64,000 nt of DNA from JAEUJM01 sp044221555 (lineage in GTDB: Bacteria; Actinomycetota; Acidimicrobiia; Acidimicrobiales; DATDAH01): NCBI GenBank assembly GCA_044221555.1, contig JBGAOY010000001.1, forward strand, positions 1 to 64,000, read 5' to 3'. The position numbers were made by a program, and so were the translations under genes. The number at the start of each line of letters is the position of its first letter. Position 1 is the stretch's first letter. The notes below the pieces were generated by a model, which saw nothing but the letters and a program-made list of their open reading frames with translations, did not search any database and was not told the DNA's origin. Below are positions 1-11,013 of the stretch, in pieces.

Positions 1-558
<558 letters not shown>

Positions 559-646
559 ATTTACGATGATGTTCGTGCTCGCTATGGAGTTCTGCAAGAG
601 GCAGAGCGCCGCCGATTCCGGCGTGCCGCTCGCCCTTGACAACAGG

Positions 647-763
<117 letters not shown>

Positions 764-770
764 TTTCTCA

Positions 771-803
771 GAAGAAGGCCCCGCTTCGGCGGGGTCTTCT
801 TCG
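771..803 (+). terminator. rRNA operon terminator hairpin
   Basis: A long hairpin: AAGAAGGCCCCGC, a TTCG tetraloop, then GCGGGGTCTTCTT, just after 5S rRNA. The very stable stem ends in a short T-containing arm, as expected for the intrinsic terminator of an rRNA operon. Confidence 0.85.
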
Positions 804-842
804 CGTCCGGGCGCAGATCACCGTGCGGACCGGGCTGGACGG

Positions 843-848
843 TACGCT
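843..848 (+). promoter_or_regulatory. -10 element TACGCT, probable leaderless start
   Basis: TACGCT ends 7 bases before the ATG at 856 and no Shine-Dalgarno is visible between them. This spacing is that of a -10 box for a transcript starting at the start codon itself. The same arrangement recurs at eight other genes in this window. Confidence 0.5.
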
Positions 849-855
849 GCCGCCC

Positions 856-2091
856 ATGCCTGGGCCTTCCGATTCCTCTTCGCGCGCCAAGGGACGGCCC
901 AGCGGGGGATCTCGAGCCACCTCGTCGAAGGGGCCCACCTCGTCGAAGGGGCCGTCGACCTCGAAGGGTTCCTCGAAACGGTCAGGCGGCACGCCGAGGC
1001 CCGGGGGCCCGAGCACGCGAGCCGGCGGGCCCTCGTCGGGAGCCGGCCGTGGCGCCAAGCGACCGGGAGGACCGTCCGCGAAGCGGGGCGCGGCTGCGTC
1101 CGGTGGGCCGGGGCGGCCGGGGGCGAAGCGCTCCAGCCCTTCTCGAGGCACCGGCGGCGGGCCCAAGCGATCGTCGGCCCGCGACGACCACGAGGGTGTC
1201 ACCGAGGTGCACGTCAAGGGGTGGGGGAGCCTGGCCCGCAAGGGCGCGGCTCGGATCGCGCCGCGCGAGGGCGTGGGCGACAGCGCCTCGGCAGAGTGGC
1301 GCAAGGCGGTCCAGGATGCCCGGGACCGGGGCCTGGGGCGCGACTACACGCCCGAGGAGTGGGTGCAGGTCGACGAGGTGCGCTCGGAGGCGAGTGGTGC
1401 GGTGCGCAGGGGGCAGAAGGGCCGCCGCGCGTCCCCAGGTGATGCATCGGGAGCCGCCGCGGCGCCGATCAGCGACCAGCGGGGCGACCTGGCCAAGTCG
1501 GTCGGGGCCAAGCAGGCGGAGAAGCTCGACAAGGTGCTACGCGACGCGGCCAAGGCGTTCGAGCGCGAGCGCTACGGCGACGCGCGTCGGATGCTCGTGC
1601 CGGTCACCGAGCGGGCCCCCTCGTTCGCCCCCGCGCGGGAGTTGCTCGGGTTGGCCTACTACCGACTCGGGCGATGGAAGCAGGCCGCCCGGGAGCTGGA
1701 GACGTTCCGCGACCTCACCCAGTCCACCGAACAGCACCCGGTCCTCGCCGACTGCTACCGGGCCATGGCGAAGTGGCGGCAGGTGGACGAGCTGTGGGCC
1801 GAGCTCCGCGAGGCATCGCCGAGCGCTGAGCTGGTCACCGAGGGGCGCATCGTGACCGCTGGCGCGCTGGCCGATCGGGGCCAGCTCCGTCAGGCCATCG
1901 CCCTGCTCGGGGACAAGGGATGGGTACTGCCGAAGAGCCCACGCGAGCACCACCTGCGTCGTGCCTACGCGCTCGCCGACCTGTACGAGCGCGCCGGCGA
2001 CGTCCCGCATGCCCGTGATCTGTTCGGCCGCGTCCAGCGGGCCGACCCCGACTTCGGCGACGTCGCCGAGCGCTTGCGTTCGCTCCGCTAG
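856..2091 (+). CDS. TPR-repeat protein with low-complexity basic N terminus
   Basis: A 411-residue protein in two parts. Residues ~1-120 are Ser/Lys/Gly/Pro/Arg-rich with tandem TSSKGP units, probably disordered and nucleic-acid or ribosome seeking by charge (inference). Residues ~215-410 form helical pairs typical of tetratricopeptide repeats (for example FAPARELLGLAYYRLGRWKQ and DLYERAGDVPHARDLFGRVQ). A linker with WGSLARKGAARI lies between. Start: ATG at 856 has a -10-like hexamer 7 bases upstream; an in-frame ATG at 652 would lie inside 5S rRNA and is rejected. TPR proteins of this kind, with an Arg/Lys-rich head, recur in actinobacteria, but their function is not known to me. Confidence 0.85.
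   Translation: MPGPSDSSSRAKGRPSGGSRATSSKGPTSSKGPSTSKGSSKRSGGTPRPGGPSTRAGGPSSGAGRGAKRPGGPSAKRGAAASGGPGRPGAKRSSPSRGTGGGPKRSSARDDHEGVTEVHVKGWGSLARKGAARIAPREGVGDSASAEWRKAVQDARDRGLGRDYTPEEWVQVDEVRSEASGAVRRGQKGRRASPGDASGAAAAPISDQRGDLAKSVGAKQAEKLDKVLRDAAKAFERERYGDARRMLVPVTERAPSFAPARELLGLAYYRLGRWKQAARELETFRDLTQSTEQHPVLADCYRAMAKWRQVDELWAELREASPSAELVTEGRIVTAGALADRGQLRQAIALLGDKGWVLPKSPREHHLRRAYALADLYERAGDVPHARDLFGRVQRADPDFGDVAERLRSLR
918..953 (+). repeat. 18-bp tandem repeat, two units, coding TSSKGP
   Basis: Two identical 18-base units (918-935 and 936-953), followed by a decayed third, encode TSSKGP repeats in the disordered N terminus of the TPR protein. The period is a multiple of three, so changes in copy number would keep the frame. 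Confidence 0.8.
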
Positions 2092-2127
2092 GCCGAGTCG
2101 GGCGGCCGAACGACCCGCACGCGCCCC

Positions 2128-2505
2128 TCAGGGGGTGAGGCCCTTGTGCGCGGCGGCCTCGAACTGCTCGTTGGCTCGGGTGAGCGCCCGCTCGATCGCC
2201 GTGCGGCACCGCTTGGCGTGGCGGGCGCTCAGCACGGTGTCGGCCACCACCTCGGTGCGGCTCTGGACCGAGCCGCCCGCCTGGAAGAACCGGCGCCGTA
2301 CCCGGCCCACGACGACCACCTCGTCGCCGGCACCGAACGCGCTCGCGGTGGCCGGAGCGTCGTGCCACACCACCGGCACCGACTCGGCTCGCTGGTCGTC
2401 GTGGCGGACGGTGACCTCGTAGGCGACCAGGCGGTCGCCCGAGGGCAGCTCGCGGGGCTCGGCCGCACGGGTGAGGCGGCCTCGCAGCATGGTGACGTTC
2501 ATCAT
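2128..2505 (-). CDS. Single-stranded DNA-binding protein paralogue, short, no acidic tail
   Basis: A 125-residue OB-fold protein: MNVTMLRGRLTRAAEPRELP, then AYEVTVRHDDQ and GDEVVVVGRVRRRFFQ match the beta-strands of the SSB fold. It ends in a helical, basic tail (TAIERALTRANEQFEAAAHK) and lacks the DDDxPF acidic tip through which canonical SSB recruits partners. It is therefore more likely an accessory SSB-like protein than the essential replication SSB. The start is set by CAGGAG placed 3 bases before the first of two adjacent ATG codons (2505 and 2502); the second gives the better spacing. It is divergent from the aldolase gene. Confidence 0.8.
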   Translation of the reverse strand: MMNVTMLRGRLTRAAEPRELPSGDRLVAYEVTVRHDDQRAESVPVVWHDAPATASAFGAGDEVVVVGRVRRRFFQAGGSVQSRTEVVADTVLSARHAKRCRTAIERALTRANEQFEAAAHKGLTP

Positions 2506-2675
2506 CGGCTCCTGTCGCTTCCTGGTCAGAGGTGGCGCGTCCCAGCGGGGACGCACCGAGGTCGAGGGGAAGTGACCGGCGTGGTACCTGACCGACACTA
2601 CCGACCCCCTCTGACAGCGAACCCGGAAGGGACCATCGCCTCTGGCCCGTGGGCCCGCGCTGGGTGAGGGTCAAT

Positions 2676-2704
2676 GTGAACGCGGGCGCGGGTGCGAATA
2701 CCCT
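2676..2704 (+). promoter_or_regulatory. Possible promoter of the aldolase gene
   Basis: GTGAAC at 2676-2681 and TACCCT at 2699-2704 are separated by 17 bases, matching a sigma-70 type -35/-10 layout loosely. The start codon is ~33 bases downstream and is preceded by GAGGAG, so this gene would have a short leader. Confidence 0.4.
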
Positions 2705-2737
2705 TGGCCCGACAGACGACGAGGAGCGCATCGAACG

Positions 2738-3793
<1,056 letters not shown>

Positions 3794-3834
3794 GCGCGGC
3801 CGACTGGGTACACCGAACGGTCGTCAGCTACCCG

Positions 3835-3840
3835 TAGCCT
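3835..3840 (+). promoter_or_regulatory. -10-like TAGCCT upstream of korA
   Basis: TAGCCT, the hexamer found at several other starts here, lies ~50 bases before the korA start. AGGGAG at 3881-3886 is its ribosome binding site, so this would be a leadered transcript. Confidence 0.35.
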
Positions 3841-3891
3841 GGAGTTCACCAACCAGGCACGGGGGCGCACGGCCCCACCAAGGGAGCACGG

Positions 3892-5765
3892 GTGGCAGAC
3901 ACCGCTGAGCACGTCCACGAGCACGTCGAACTCGACCGCGTCATCATCCGCTTCGCCGGCGACTCCGGCGACGGCATGCAGCTCACCGGCGACCGCTTCA
4001 CCAGCGCCAGCGCGCTGTTCGGCAACGATCTGGCCACGCTGCCCGAGTTCCCCGCGGAGATCCGCGCCCCTGCCGGCACCCTGGCCGGGGTCTCGGCGTT
4101 CCAGGTGCACATCTCCGACCACGAGATCACCACGCCGGGCGACGCGCCCAGCGTGCTCGTGGCCATGAACCCGGCCGCGCTCCGCAGCGAGCTCCACACC
4201 CTCGAGCCGGGGGGCACGATCATCGTCAACACCGACGCCTTCGAGGCCCGCAACCTGGCCAAGGCCGGCTACGACGTCGATCCCCTCACCGACGAGAGCC
4301 TCAAGGGCTACAACGTCTACGAGGTCCCGATGACCACGCTGACCAAGCAGGCGTGCGCCGACCTCGACGTGAAGCCCCGCGACGCCGAACGCTCCAAGAA
4401 CTTCTTCGCCCTCGGCGTGATCTCGTGGATGTACACCCGCCCGATGGAGCCCACGCTCGACTGGATCACCACCAAGTTCGGGTCGAAGCCGGCGGTGGCC
4501 GCGGCGAACACCGCGGCGTTCAAGGCCGGTCACGCCTTCGGCGAGACCGCGGAGCTGTTCGGCAGCAGCTACCAGATCAAGCCGGCCCAGCTCGAGCCGG
4601 GCACCTACACCAGCATCACGGGCAACACCGCCCTGGCATGGGGCCTGATCGCGGCGAGCCGCCAGGCCGAGCTGCCGCTGTTCCTCGGGTCGTACCCCAT
4701 CACCCCGGCGTCGGACATCCTCCACGAGCTGTCCAAGCACAAGAACTTCGGCATCCGCACCCTGCAGGCCGAGGACGAGATCGCGGGCATCGGCGCCGCG
4801 CTGGGGGCGTCGTTCGGCGGCCACCTGGCCTGCACCACCACCAGTGGCCCGGGCATGGCCCTCAAGGCCGAGACCATGGGCCTGGCGGTCAGCCTCGAGC
4901 TGCCGCTGCTCATCATCAACATCCAGCGGGGTGGCCCCTCCACGGGGCTGCCCACCAAGACCGAGGCCGCCGACCTGTTGATGGCCATGTACGGCCGCCA
5001 CGGCGAGTCGCCCCTGCCGATCGTGTCGGCCAAGAGCCCGGCCGACTGCTTCTTCGCCGCGATCGAGGCCGCCCGGATCGCCCTGAAGTACCGCACCCCG
5101 GTGATCCTGCTGTCCGACGGGTACCTGGCCAACAGCTCCGAGCCCTGGCGGCTGCCCGATGTCGAGGCCCTGCCCGACCTGCGCACCGAGTTCGCCACGC
5201 AGCCGAACCACGTCGACGACGACGGCAACGCCGAGTTCTGGCCGTACCTGCGCGACCCCGACACCCTGGCCCGTGCCTGGGCCGTGCCCGGCACGCCGGG
5301 CCTGATGCACCGCATCGGTGGCATCGAGAAGCAGGACGGCACCGGCAACATCTCGTACGACCCGGCCAACCACGAGCGCATGGTGGAGTTGCGGGCGGCG
5401 AAGGTGGCGGGCATCGCCACCGACATCCCCGACGTGGTCGTCGAGGGCGACGTGGACGACGCCGACCTGCTGGTGCTCGGCTGGGGCTCGACCTGGGGTG
5501 CCATCGACGGCGCGGTCAACCGGGCCCGGGTCGGCGGGCTCAAGGTGGCCAGCGCCCACCTGAGCCACCTCAACCCGTTCCCGGCCAACCTGGCCGACGT
5601 GGTCCGCCGCTATCCCCGCGTGCTCGTCCCCGAGATGAACCTGGGCCAGCTGTCGCTGCTCATCCGTGCCCAGTTCCTGGTCGACGCCCGCTCGGTCACC
5701 AAGGTGCGGGGCGAGCCCTTCACCGCCGGGGAACTGGAACGGGCCATTCGAGAGGAGATCGCCAG

Positions 5766-5769
<4 letters not shown>
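3892..5769 (+). CDS. korA: 2-oxoacid:ferredoxin oxidoreductase, alpha subunit
   Basis: A 625-residue fused gamma-alpha subunit of a 2-oxoglutarate (or related 2-oxoacid):ferredoxin oxidoreductase, which makes acyl-CoA, CO2 and reduced ferredoxin. Residues ~18-190 are the gamma domain (FAGDSGDGMQLTGDRF at 21-36). From ~240 the alpha pyrimidine-side domain follows with GSYPITPASDILHELS, TTTSGPGMALKAE and INIQRGGPSTGLPTKTEAADL, typical of KorA. A transketolase C-terminal-like domain ends the protein. GTG start with AGGGAG upstream. The last codons overlap korB by 4 bases (ATGA), so the two subunits are translationally coupled. Substrate preference between 2-oxoglutarate and pyruvate cannot be settled from sequence alone, but the two-subunit form favours KorAB. 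Confidence 0.93.
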
Positions 5770-6788
<1,019 letters not shown>

Positions 6789-6967
6789 CCCCGGGCCTGA
6801 CTCATCGGAGATCCTGGTGGCTGGCCACCGCTGTGGTCGTCATCCGCCAAGAGATCCGCGCTCGGGCATCGAATTCTGCGCGCAAGGTGCAGGCCCTTCG
6901 TCGTAGCCGAAAGGCAAAGACGCGAAGAACGAGGCGGGGCCGCTGCTCGCTGAACGTGTCGTGTCCG

Positions 6968-7034
6968 CTCACGCCGGCGGTGGAACTGGCGCCCGACCTC
7001 ACGCCGGCGGTGGAACTGGCGCCCGACCTCACGC
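6968..7034. repeat. 30-bp direct tandem repeat, two copies plus 7 bases
   Basis: Units 6968-6997 and 6998-7027 are identical (beginning CTCACGCCGGCGG, ending GGCGCCCGAC), and CTCACGC at 7028-7034 begins a third. The copies abut without spacers, so this is not a CRISPR array. Confidence 0.9.
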
Positions 7035-7060
7035 AGCGTGGTCACCGGTCCCGGCGCCAC

Positions 7061-7111
7061 CGAACTCGAGGCAATGGCCCCCGGATTCCGCCTGCTATTG
7101 CCTCGAGTTCG
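7061..7111. repeat. 15-bp perfect inverted repeat, 21-base loop
   Basis: CGAACTCGAGGCAAT at 7061-7075 is the exact reverse complement of ATTGCCTCGAGTTCG at 7097-7111. Three more inner positions can pair (one a wobble). There is no T-run on either side. It could fold in RNA from either strand, which suits a bidirectional terminator between convergent genes, or it could be the ends of a small element. Confidence 0.8.
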
Positions 7112-7319
7112 AGCACCCTCGTGGATCCAAACGCACAGGGTGGCAATTCGGCGCGTCCACGGCCGAAGGGCGCCACAGGACGAGCGCCGGCGCCCCCTCG
7201 CCCCGTTCTTCGCGCCGTTGAGTCCTCGACGCGCGATGGCTCGAATCGCAGATCGGGCAGTGCGGCCGTTCCCCCGGGGTGGGCGCCCAGAAGAACCGCA
7301 GGCGCTCCCCGGCCACCGG

Positions 7320-8573
7320 TCAGTCCAGTGAGCGGAAGACCATCCCGGTCTTGGGCTTGGGGTGGAAGAAGGTGGTCTTGGGGGGCATGCGCTCGCCGCC
7401 GTGGGCGATCCGGGTGATCTGGTCGACCGTGGCCGGCCGGAGCAGCACGCCGGCCTGCGCCCGCCCCGACGACACGGCATCGACGACGTTGCCCACGCCG
7501 TGCTGGTAAGTGAGCTCGTGGGCCGGTAGGCCCGCCAGGGCCACGTCGAGGCGGCTGGAATCCAGGTCGCGCGCCTCGGCCATGGCCTCGGGGCGGGGGC
7601 GCAGCAGCCAACGGCCCCCGGTGCTGACCAGGCACAGCGCACCGGCGTCCACCATGCGGGCCGGAAGCGACGCATCGTCATCAGTCGGCGTCTCGAAGAC
7701 GTCGAACCACGGCTCGAGCGCGCCGGGCAGATCGGTGCCGTCGGGCAGGCCCGCGATGAGGCGATGGATGGGCAGCACCGTGAGCTGCTCCTCGGCCAAC
7801 TCGACCACGTAGGCCAGCGTGGCGTCGTACCCGCCGCCCGCCTCCGGGTAGATGCCGTCGACCTCGCGGCGCTCCTCCCGGTAGGCCAGCGACGTCTCGA
7901 AGCGGTGGTGGCCATCGGCGATCAGCACCGGGGCCGAACCGACCGCGTCGGAGATGGCCGCCATGACGCCGGCCTCGCGCACCTGCCACAGGCGGTGGTG
8001 GATGCCGTCGTCGTCGGTCCAGGCCCAGTCGGGCGGCGCCGTCCGCTCGCACAGCGTGGTGAGCCCGGCGACCGGCGACAGCCCCCAGATGGGGGAGAGG
8101 TTGGCGTGGGTGGCCCGCAGCAGGTCGAGCCGGTCGCTCTTGGCCTTGGGTGTGGTGTGCTCGTGGGGCAGGATGCCGCCCTCACCGGGCCGGCTGAGGG
8201 TGAGGGCCCCGATCACGCCCGTGGTCTGGTGGGCGATCCCGGACTCGTCACGGAACCCCATCCGGTACACGTACATGCTCGGCTCGTCGTCGATCACCAG
8301 CACGCCCTCGTCGAGCCACTGCTGCCACAGCGCGGCCGCCACCTCGTAGGGGTCGACGCCACCCTCCTCTCGAGGGAGGTCGATGCGCACCGCGTTGTGG
8401 GGGTCGCGGGCCATCAGGGCGGCGCGGTCGTCCTCGCTGAGCACGTCGTAGGGCGGTGCGGTGACCGCCTCGGGGCCGAACCGGTCGGGGTCGTAACGGA
8501 TGCCGAGGAACGGGCGGAAGCCGGGACCGGCGGAGGTGTCGCGGGCGCCGTCAGCGGGTGAGGGGGCGGGCAT
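7320..8573 (-). CDS. DUF1015 family protein
   Basis: A 417-residue protein matching the DUF1015 family along its whole length: FRPFLGIRYDPDRFG, VTAPPYDVLSEDDRAAL, HPE/HEHTTPKAKSDRLDLLRAT, LIADGHHRFETSLAYREE and PPKTTFFHPKPKTGMVFRSL are its landmarks. The family is widespread in bacteria and archaea; its reaction is not established, and it has been called SerC-like only from loose resemblance. ATG at 8573 is preceded directly by a GTG (8576) that could also serve. It diverges from the HAD phosphatase gene with 53 bases between starts. Confidence 0.88.
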   Translation of the reverse strand: MPAPSPADGARDTSAGPGFRPFLGIRYDPDRFGPEAVTAPPYDVLSEDDRAALMARDPHNAVRIDLPREEGGVDPYEVAAALWQQWLDEGVLVIDDEPSMYVYRMGFRDESGIAHQTTGVIGALTLSRPGEGGILPHEHTTPKAKSDRLDLLRATHANLSPIWGLSPVAGLTTLCERTAPPDWAWTDDDGIHHRLWQVREAGVMAAISDAVGSAPVLIADGHHRFETSLAYREERREVDGIYPEAGGGYDATLAYVVELAEEQLTVLPIHRLIAGLPDGTDLPGALEPWFDVFETPTDDDASLPARMVDAGALCLVSTGGRWLLRPRPEAMAEARDLDSSRLDVALAGLPAHELTYQHGVGNVVDAVSSGRAQAGVLLRPATVDQITRIAHGGERMPPKTTFFHPKPKTGMVFRSLD

Positions 8574-8626
8574 CACGCGAGGGGTGGGATGGGGGGCACG
8601 GCTCTCTTGCTAGCAGACTGTGCCGC

Positions 8627-9400
8627 ATGGCCTGGGTGCTCGACCTCGACGGCGTGGTGTGGCTGGACGACCAGCCCCTGCCCGGCGCGGCCGAGGCGGT
8701 GACGCGCCTGCGGGCCGCGGGCGAACGGGTGCTGTTCGTCACCAACAACTCGTCGGTGCGCATCGCCGACCAGGAGGCCAAGCTGGCCGAGCACGGCATC
8801 CCCGCCATCGGCGACGTGATCACGTCGGCGGTGGTGGCGGCCGGGCTGGTGGCCCCGGGCGAGCGGGCGTTCATCTGCGCCGGACCGGGCGTGGAGGAGG
8901 CGGTGCTGGCGCGCGGGGCCCTGCCGGTGCGCGACGGCGACGCCGAGGTCGTGGTCGTGGGCTTCCACCGAGACTTCGACTACGACGAGCTCGACCGCGC
9001 CTCCCGGGCGGTGCGGCGGGGCGCCCGGCTGCTCGCGACCAACGACGACGCGACCTACCCCACCCCGGCAGGACCGGTGCCCGGAGGTGGCGCCATCCTG
9101 GCCGCGGTGGCCACCGCCGCGGGCGTGGCCCCCGTGGTGGCGGGCAAGCCCTACGCGCCCATGGCCGACCACGTGCGCGCCCTCGTGGGGCCGTCCGGCG
9201 TGGCCGTGGGCGATCGCCCCGACACCGACGGCCGCTTCGCTCGGGCGCTCGGCTACGAGTGGGTGCTCGTGCTCAGCGGCGTCACGAGCGCGACCGACCT
9301 GCCGGTCGATCCGGCGCCCGATCGTGTCGAGCTCGACCTGGCCGCCGCGGTCGACGCGGCCCTCGCCGGCGAGCCATCGGGCACCATGGGGCGTTCATGA
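8627..9400 (+). CDS. HAD-superfamily hydrolase, NagD-like (class IIA)
   Basis: A 257-residue phosphatase-like protein. VLDLDGVVWLDD (Asp6 nucleophile, Asp8) is HAD motif I; FVTNNSS is motif II; VAGKPYAP carries the motif III lysine; VGDRPDTD is motif IV with the metal-binding aspartates. The cap between motifs II and III is the alpha/beta C2 type of NagD/PGP phosphatases. The substrate is unknown; in actinobacteria relatives of this family often sit near tlyA. Start ATG 8627 rather than the in-frame ATG at 8558 because motif I should begin within a few residues of the N terminus. A CAGACT hexamer ends 7 bases upstream. Confidence 0.88.
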   Translation: MAWVLDLDGVVWLDDQPLPGAAEAVTRLRAAGERVLFVTNNSSVRIADQEAKLAEHGIPAIGDVITSAVVAAGLVAPGERAFICAGPGVEEAVLARGALPVRDGDAEVVVVGFHRDFDYDELDRASRAVRRGARLLATNDDATYPTPAGPVPGGGAILAAVATAAGVAPVVAGKPYAPMADHVRALVGPSGVAVGDRPDTDGRFARALGYEWVLVLSGVTSATDLPVDPAPDRVELDLAAAVDAALAGEPSGTMGRS

Positions 9401-9413
9401 GCGGACCCTCGCA

Positions 9414-10457
9414 GTGATCTCGCCCCTGCGGCGCGCCCTCGGTGGGGCGCTGGTGGCGCTGGTGGCCGTCGGCCTGGCCGGTGCGTGCGCGGGCGACCTC
9501 CCCGAGGCCGATCCTGCCGACGACGGTGGCGACGCCCTGGTCTGGACCGGCGAGGCGGTCGATCTCGACGGGGCCGAGCTGGCCATCGGGTCGAAGGAGC
9601 AGCCCGAGCAGGAGATCCTGGGGTGGATCGCGGTCGAGGCGGCGCGGGCCGCCGGTGCATCGGTCCACCAGGAGGTGGGGGCCGGGGGCACCGCGGTGCT
9701 GCGACAGGCGCAGCTCTCGGGCCTCGTCGACGCCTACTGGGAGTACACCGGCACCGGCTGGACCAGGATCCTGCAGCAGCCCGACCCTGCCGGTACCCCC
9801 GCCGAGCTCTACGAGGACGTCAGGGACCGCGACGCCGAGCTGAACCAGATCGACTGGCTGGCGCCGGCGCCCCTGAACAGTGCCTACGCCATCGCCGCCA
9901 CTCCCGAGACCATGCAGGACTGGGGGGTGCGCACGCTGGCCGACCTGGCGGCCACCTACGCCCGGCAGGGCCCCGACGGGCCCGACGAGGGCCCCGATGC
10001 CGCCCCGCCGGTGCTGTGCATCGACGAGACCACGGGATTCGCCACCGATGCGGACGGCCTGCGCCAGTTCGAGCGGAGCTTCGGCGTGCAGGTCCCCGCC
10101 GACCAGCGCCCCGAGGTGGCCACCGACGACCTGTACGACCTGGTCGAGCAGGGGATGCTGTGCCCCTTCGGGCAGGTGCTGAACACCGACCCGCGTCTGG
10201 CCGACGGCGCGCTGCAGGTGCTGGAGGACCCGGGCACGTTCACCATCTACAACCCGTCGATGACGATCCGCGATGATGTGTCGGTCGACGTCCCGGGCTA
10301 CACCGATCTGATCGCGCAGCTCTCACCTCGGCTGACCGACGAGGCGATTCGCGACCTGCGGGCGGCGGTCGAGCTCGACGGGCGCTCGCCGCGTGAGGTG
10401 GCGCGTGGCTGGTTGGTGGACGAGGGCCTCGCCGAGGCCGGACCCGGAGGATCCTGA
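9414..10457 (+). CDS. Betaine/choline-type ABC transporter substrate-binding lipoprotein (OpuAC family), orphan
   Basis: A 347-residue exported binding protein. The GTG start gives a short signal peptide (ALVALVAVGLAGAC) ending in a cysteine that could be lipidated, though the residue at -3 is Ala rather than Leu. ELAIGSKEQPEQEILGWIAV, GAGGTAVLRQAQLSGLVDAY and YTGTGW match OpuAC/ProX-type glycine-betaine binding proteins. No permease or ATPase gene is nearby, so the transporter partner must be elsewhere or the protein has another role. The gene overlaps ppa by one base (TGATG), suggesting co-translation. Confidence 0.8.
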   Translation: MISPLRRALGGALVALVAVGLAGACAGDLPEADPADDGGDALVWTGEAVDLDGAELAIGSKEQPEQEILGWIAVEAARAAGASVHQEVGAGGTAVLRQAQLSGLVDAYWEYTGTGWTRILQQPDPAGTPAELYEDVRDRDAELNQIDWLAPAPLNSAYAIAATPETMQDWGVRTLADLAATYARQGPDGPDEGPDAAPPVLCIDETTGFATDADGLRQFERSFGVQVPADQRPEVATDDLYDLVEQGMLCPFGQVLNTDPRLADGALQVLEDPGTFTIYNPSMTIRDDVSVDVPGYTDLIAQLSPRLTDEAIRDLRAAVELDGRSPREVARGWLVDEGLAEAGPGGS

Positions 10458-10948
10458 TGGACATCGAGGTGGTGATCGAGATCCCCCAGGGATCTCGCAA
10501 CAAGTACGAGGCCGACCACGAGACCGGCGCGATCTGGCTCGACCGCCATCTGTTCACCGCGGCGCGCTACCCCGTGGACTACGGGTTCTTCCCCCGCACC
10601 CTGAGCGAGGACGGCGACCCGCTCGACGCGCTGGTGCTGCTCGACGAGTCGACGTTCCCGGGTTGCCACGTGATGGGCCGCCCGCTCGGGGTGTTCTGGA
10701 TGCGCGACGACGCGGGGCCCGACGCCAAGGTGCTGTGCGCCCCGGCGGGCGATCCCCGATGGGATGGCATCGCCGACCTCGACGATCTCCGGCCCGAATT
10801 GCTGGCCGAGATCTCGCAGTTCTTCGAGATCTACAAGGTGCTCGAACCGAAGAAGTACGCCGAGGTGCGGGGCTGGGAGGGCAGGGCCGCGGCCGAGGCC
10901 GAGATCGCGTCGTCCCAGCAGCGCTACGCATCGCGGGCCACCCCGTGA
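10457..10948 (+). CDS. ppa: Inorganic pyrophosphatase
   Basis: A 163-residue soluble family I pyrophosphatase that hydrolyses PPi and pulls biosynthetic reactions forward. VIEIPQGSRNKYE, LFTAARYPVDYGFFPRTL and the signature EDGDPLDALVLL with its metal-binding aspartates are present, followed by DLRPELLAEISQFFEIYK. Normal length for the bacterial enzyme. GGAGG lies 6 bases before the ATG, which overlaps the previous stop (TGATG). Confidence 0.97.
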   Translation: MDIEVVIEIPQGSRNKYEADHETGAIWLDRHLFTAARYPVDYGFFPRTLSEDGDPLDALVLLDESTFPGCHVMGRPLGVFWMRDDAGPDAKVLCAPAGDPRWDGIADLDDLRPELLAEISQFFEIYKVLEPKKYAEVRGWEGRAAAEAEIASSQQRYASRATP

Positions 10949-10978
10949 CCCGGAGCGCCGGCGCCGACGTGCGAACTA

Positions 10979-11007
10979 TTGCAAGCACTGGCGCGCGGCC
11001 CTAGGCT
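10979..11007 (+). promoter_or_regulatory. Promoter TTGCAA-17-TAGGCT for a leaderless transcript
   Basis: TTGCAA at 10979-10984 and TAGGCT at 11002-11007 are 17 bases apart, the standard -35/-10 layout. TAGGCT ends 6 bases before the ATG at 11014, which puts the expected transcription start at the start codon. This is the best-formed promoter in the window. Confidence 0.65.
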
Positions 11008-11013
11008 GCCCCC

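Larger units (their letters stand above)
6789..7319. other. Gene-free gap between convergent genes, repeat-bearing
   Basis: 531 bases between the 3' ends of korB and the DUF1015 gene. I see no credible gene on either strand: open frames here have compositions unlike the neighbours and no recognisable protein. It holds a 30-base tandem repeat (6968-7034) and a 15-base perfect inverted repeat (7061-7111). The segment about 6850-6950 is visibly less GC-rich than flanking coding DNA. As both neighbours end here, no promoter is needed. The sequence could be a dispersed intergenic repeat, the remnant of an inserted element, or a transcription-ending structure. Which of these it is cannot be decided from one window. 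Confidence 0.7.

Noticed and set aside
4353..5765. An extended N terminus for korB reading through korA in another frame
   Set aside because: The korB family begins with the WCPGCG region near residue 20 and ATG 5766 gives exactly that; the upstream part is Arg/Pro/His-rich out-of-frame sequence.
6968..7034. CRISPR array
   Set aside because: Units abut directly with no spacers and only two copies are present.
6833..7417. Open frames of 60-190 codons in the 6789-7319 gap, including a repetitive LTPAVELAPD frame
   Set aside because: They arise from the 30-bp tandem repeat, which is open in several frames. No ribosome site, no domain, and the frames run into the DUF1015 gene.
9414..10457. A complete osmoprotectant ABC transporter operon
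   Set aside because: Only the binding protein is present; the flanking genes are a HAD phosphatase and pyrophosphatase.
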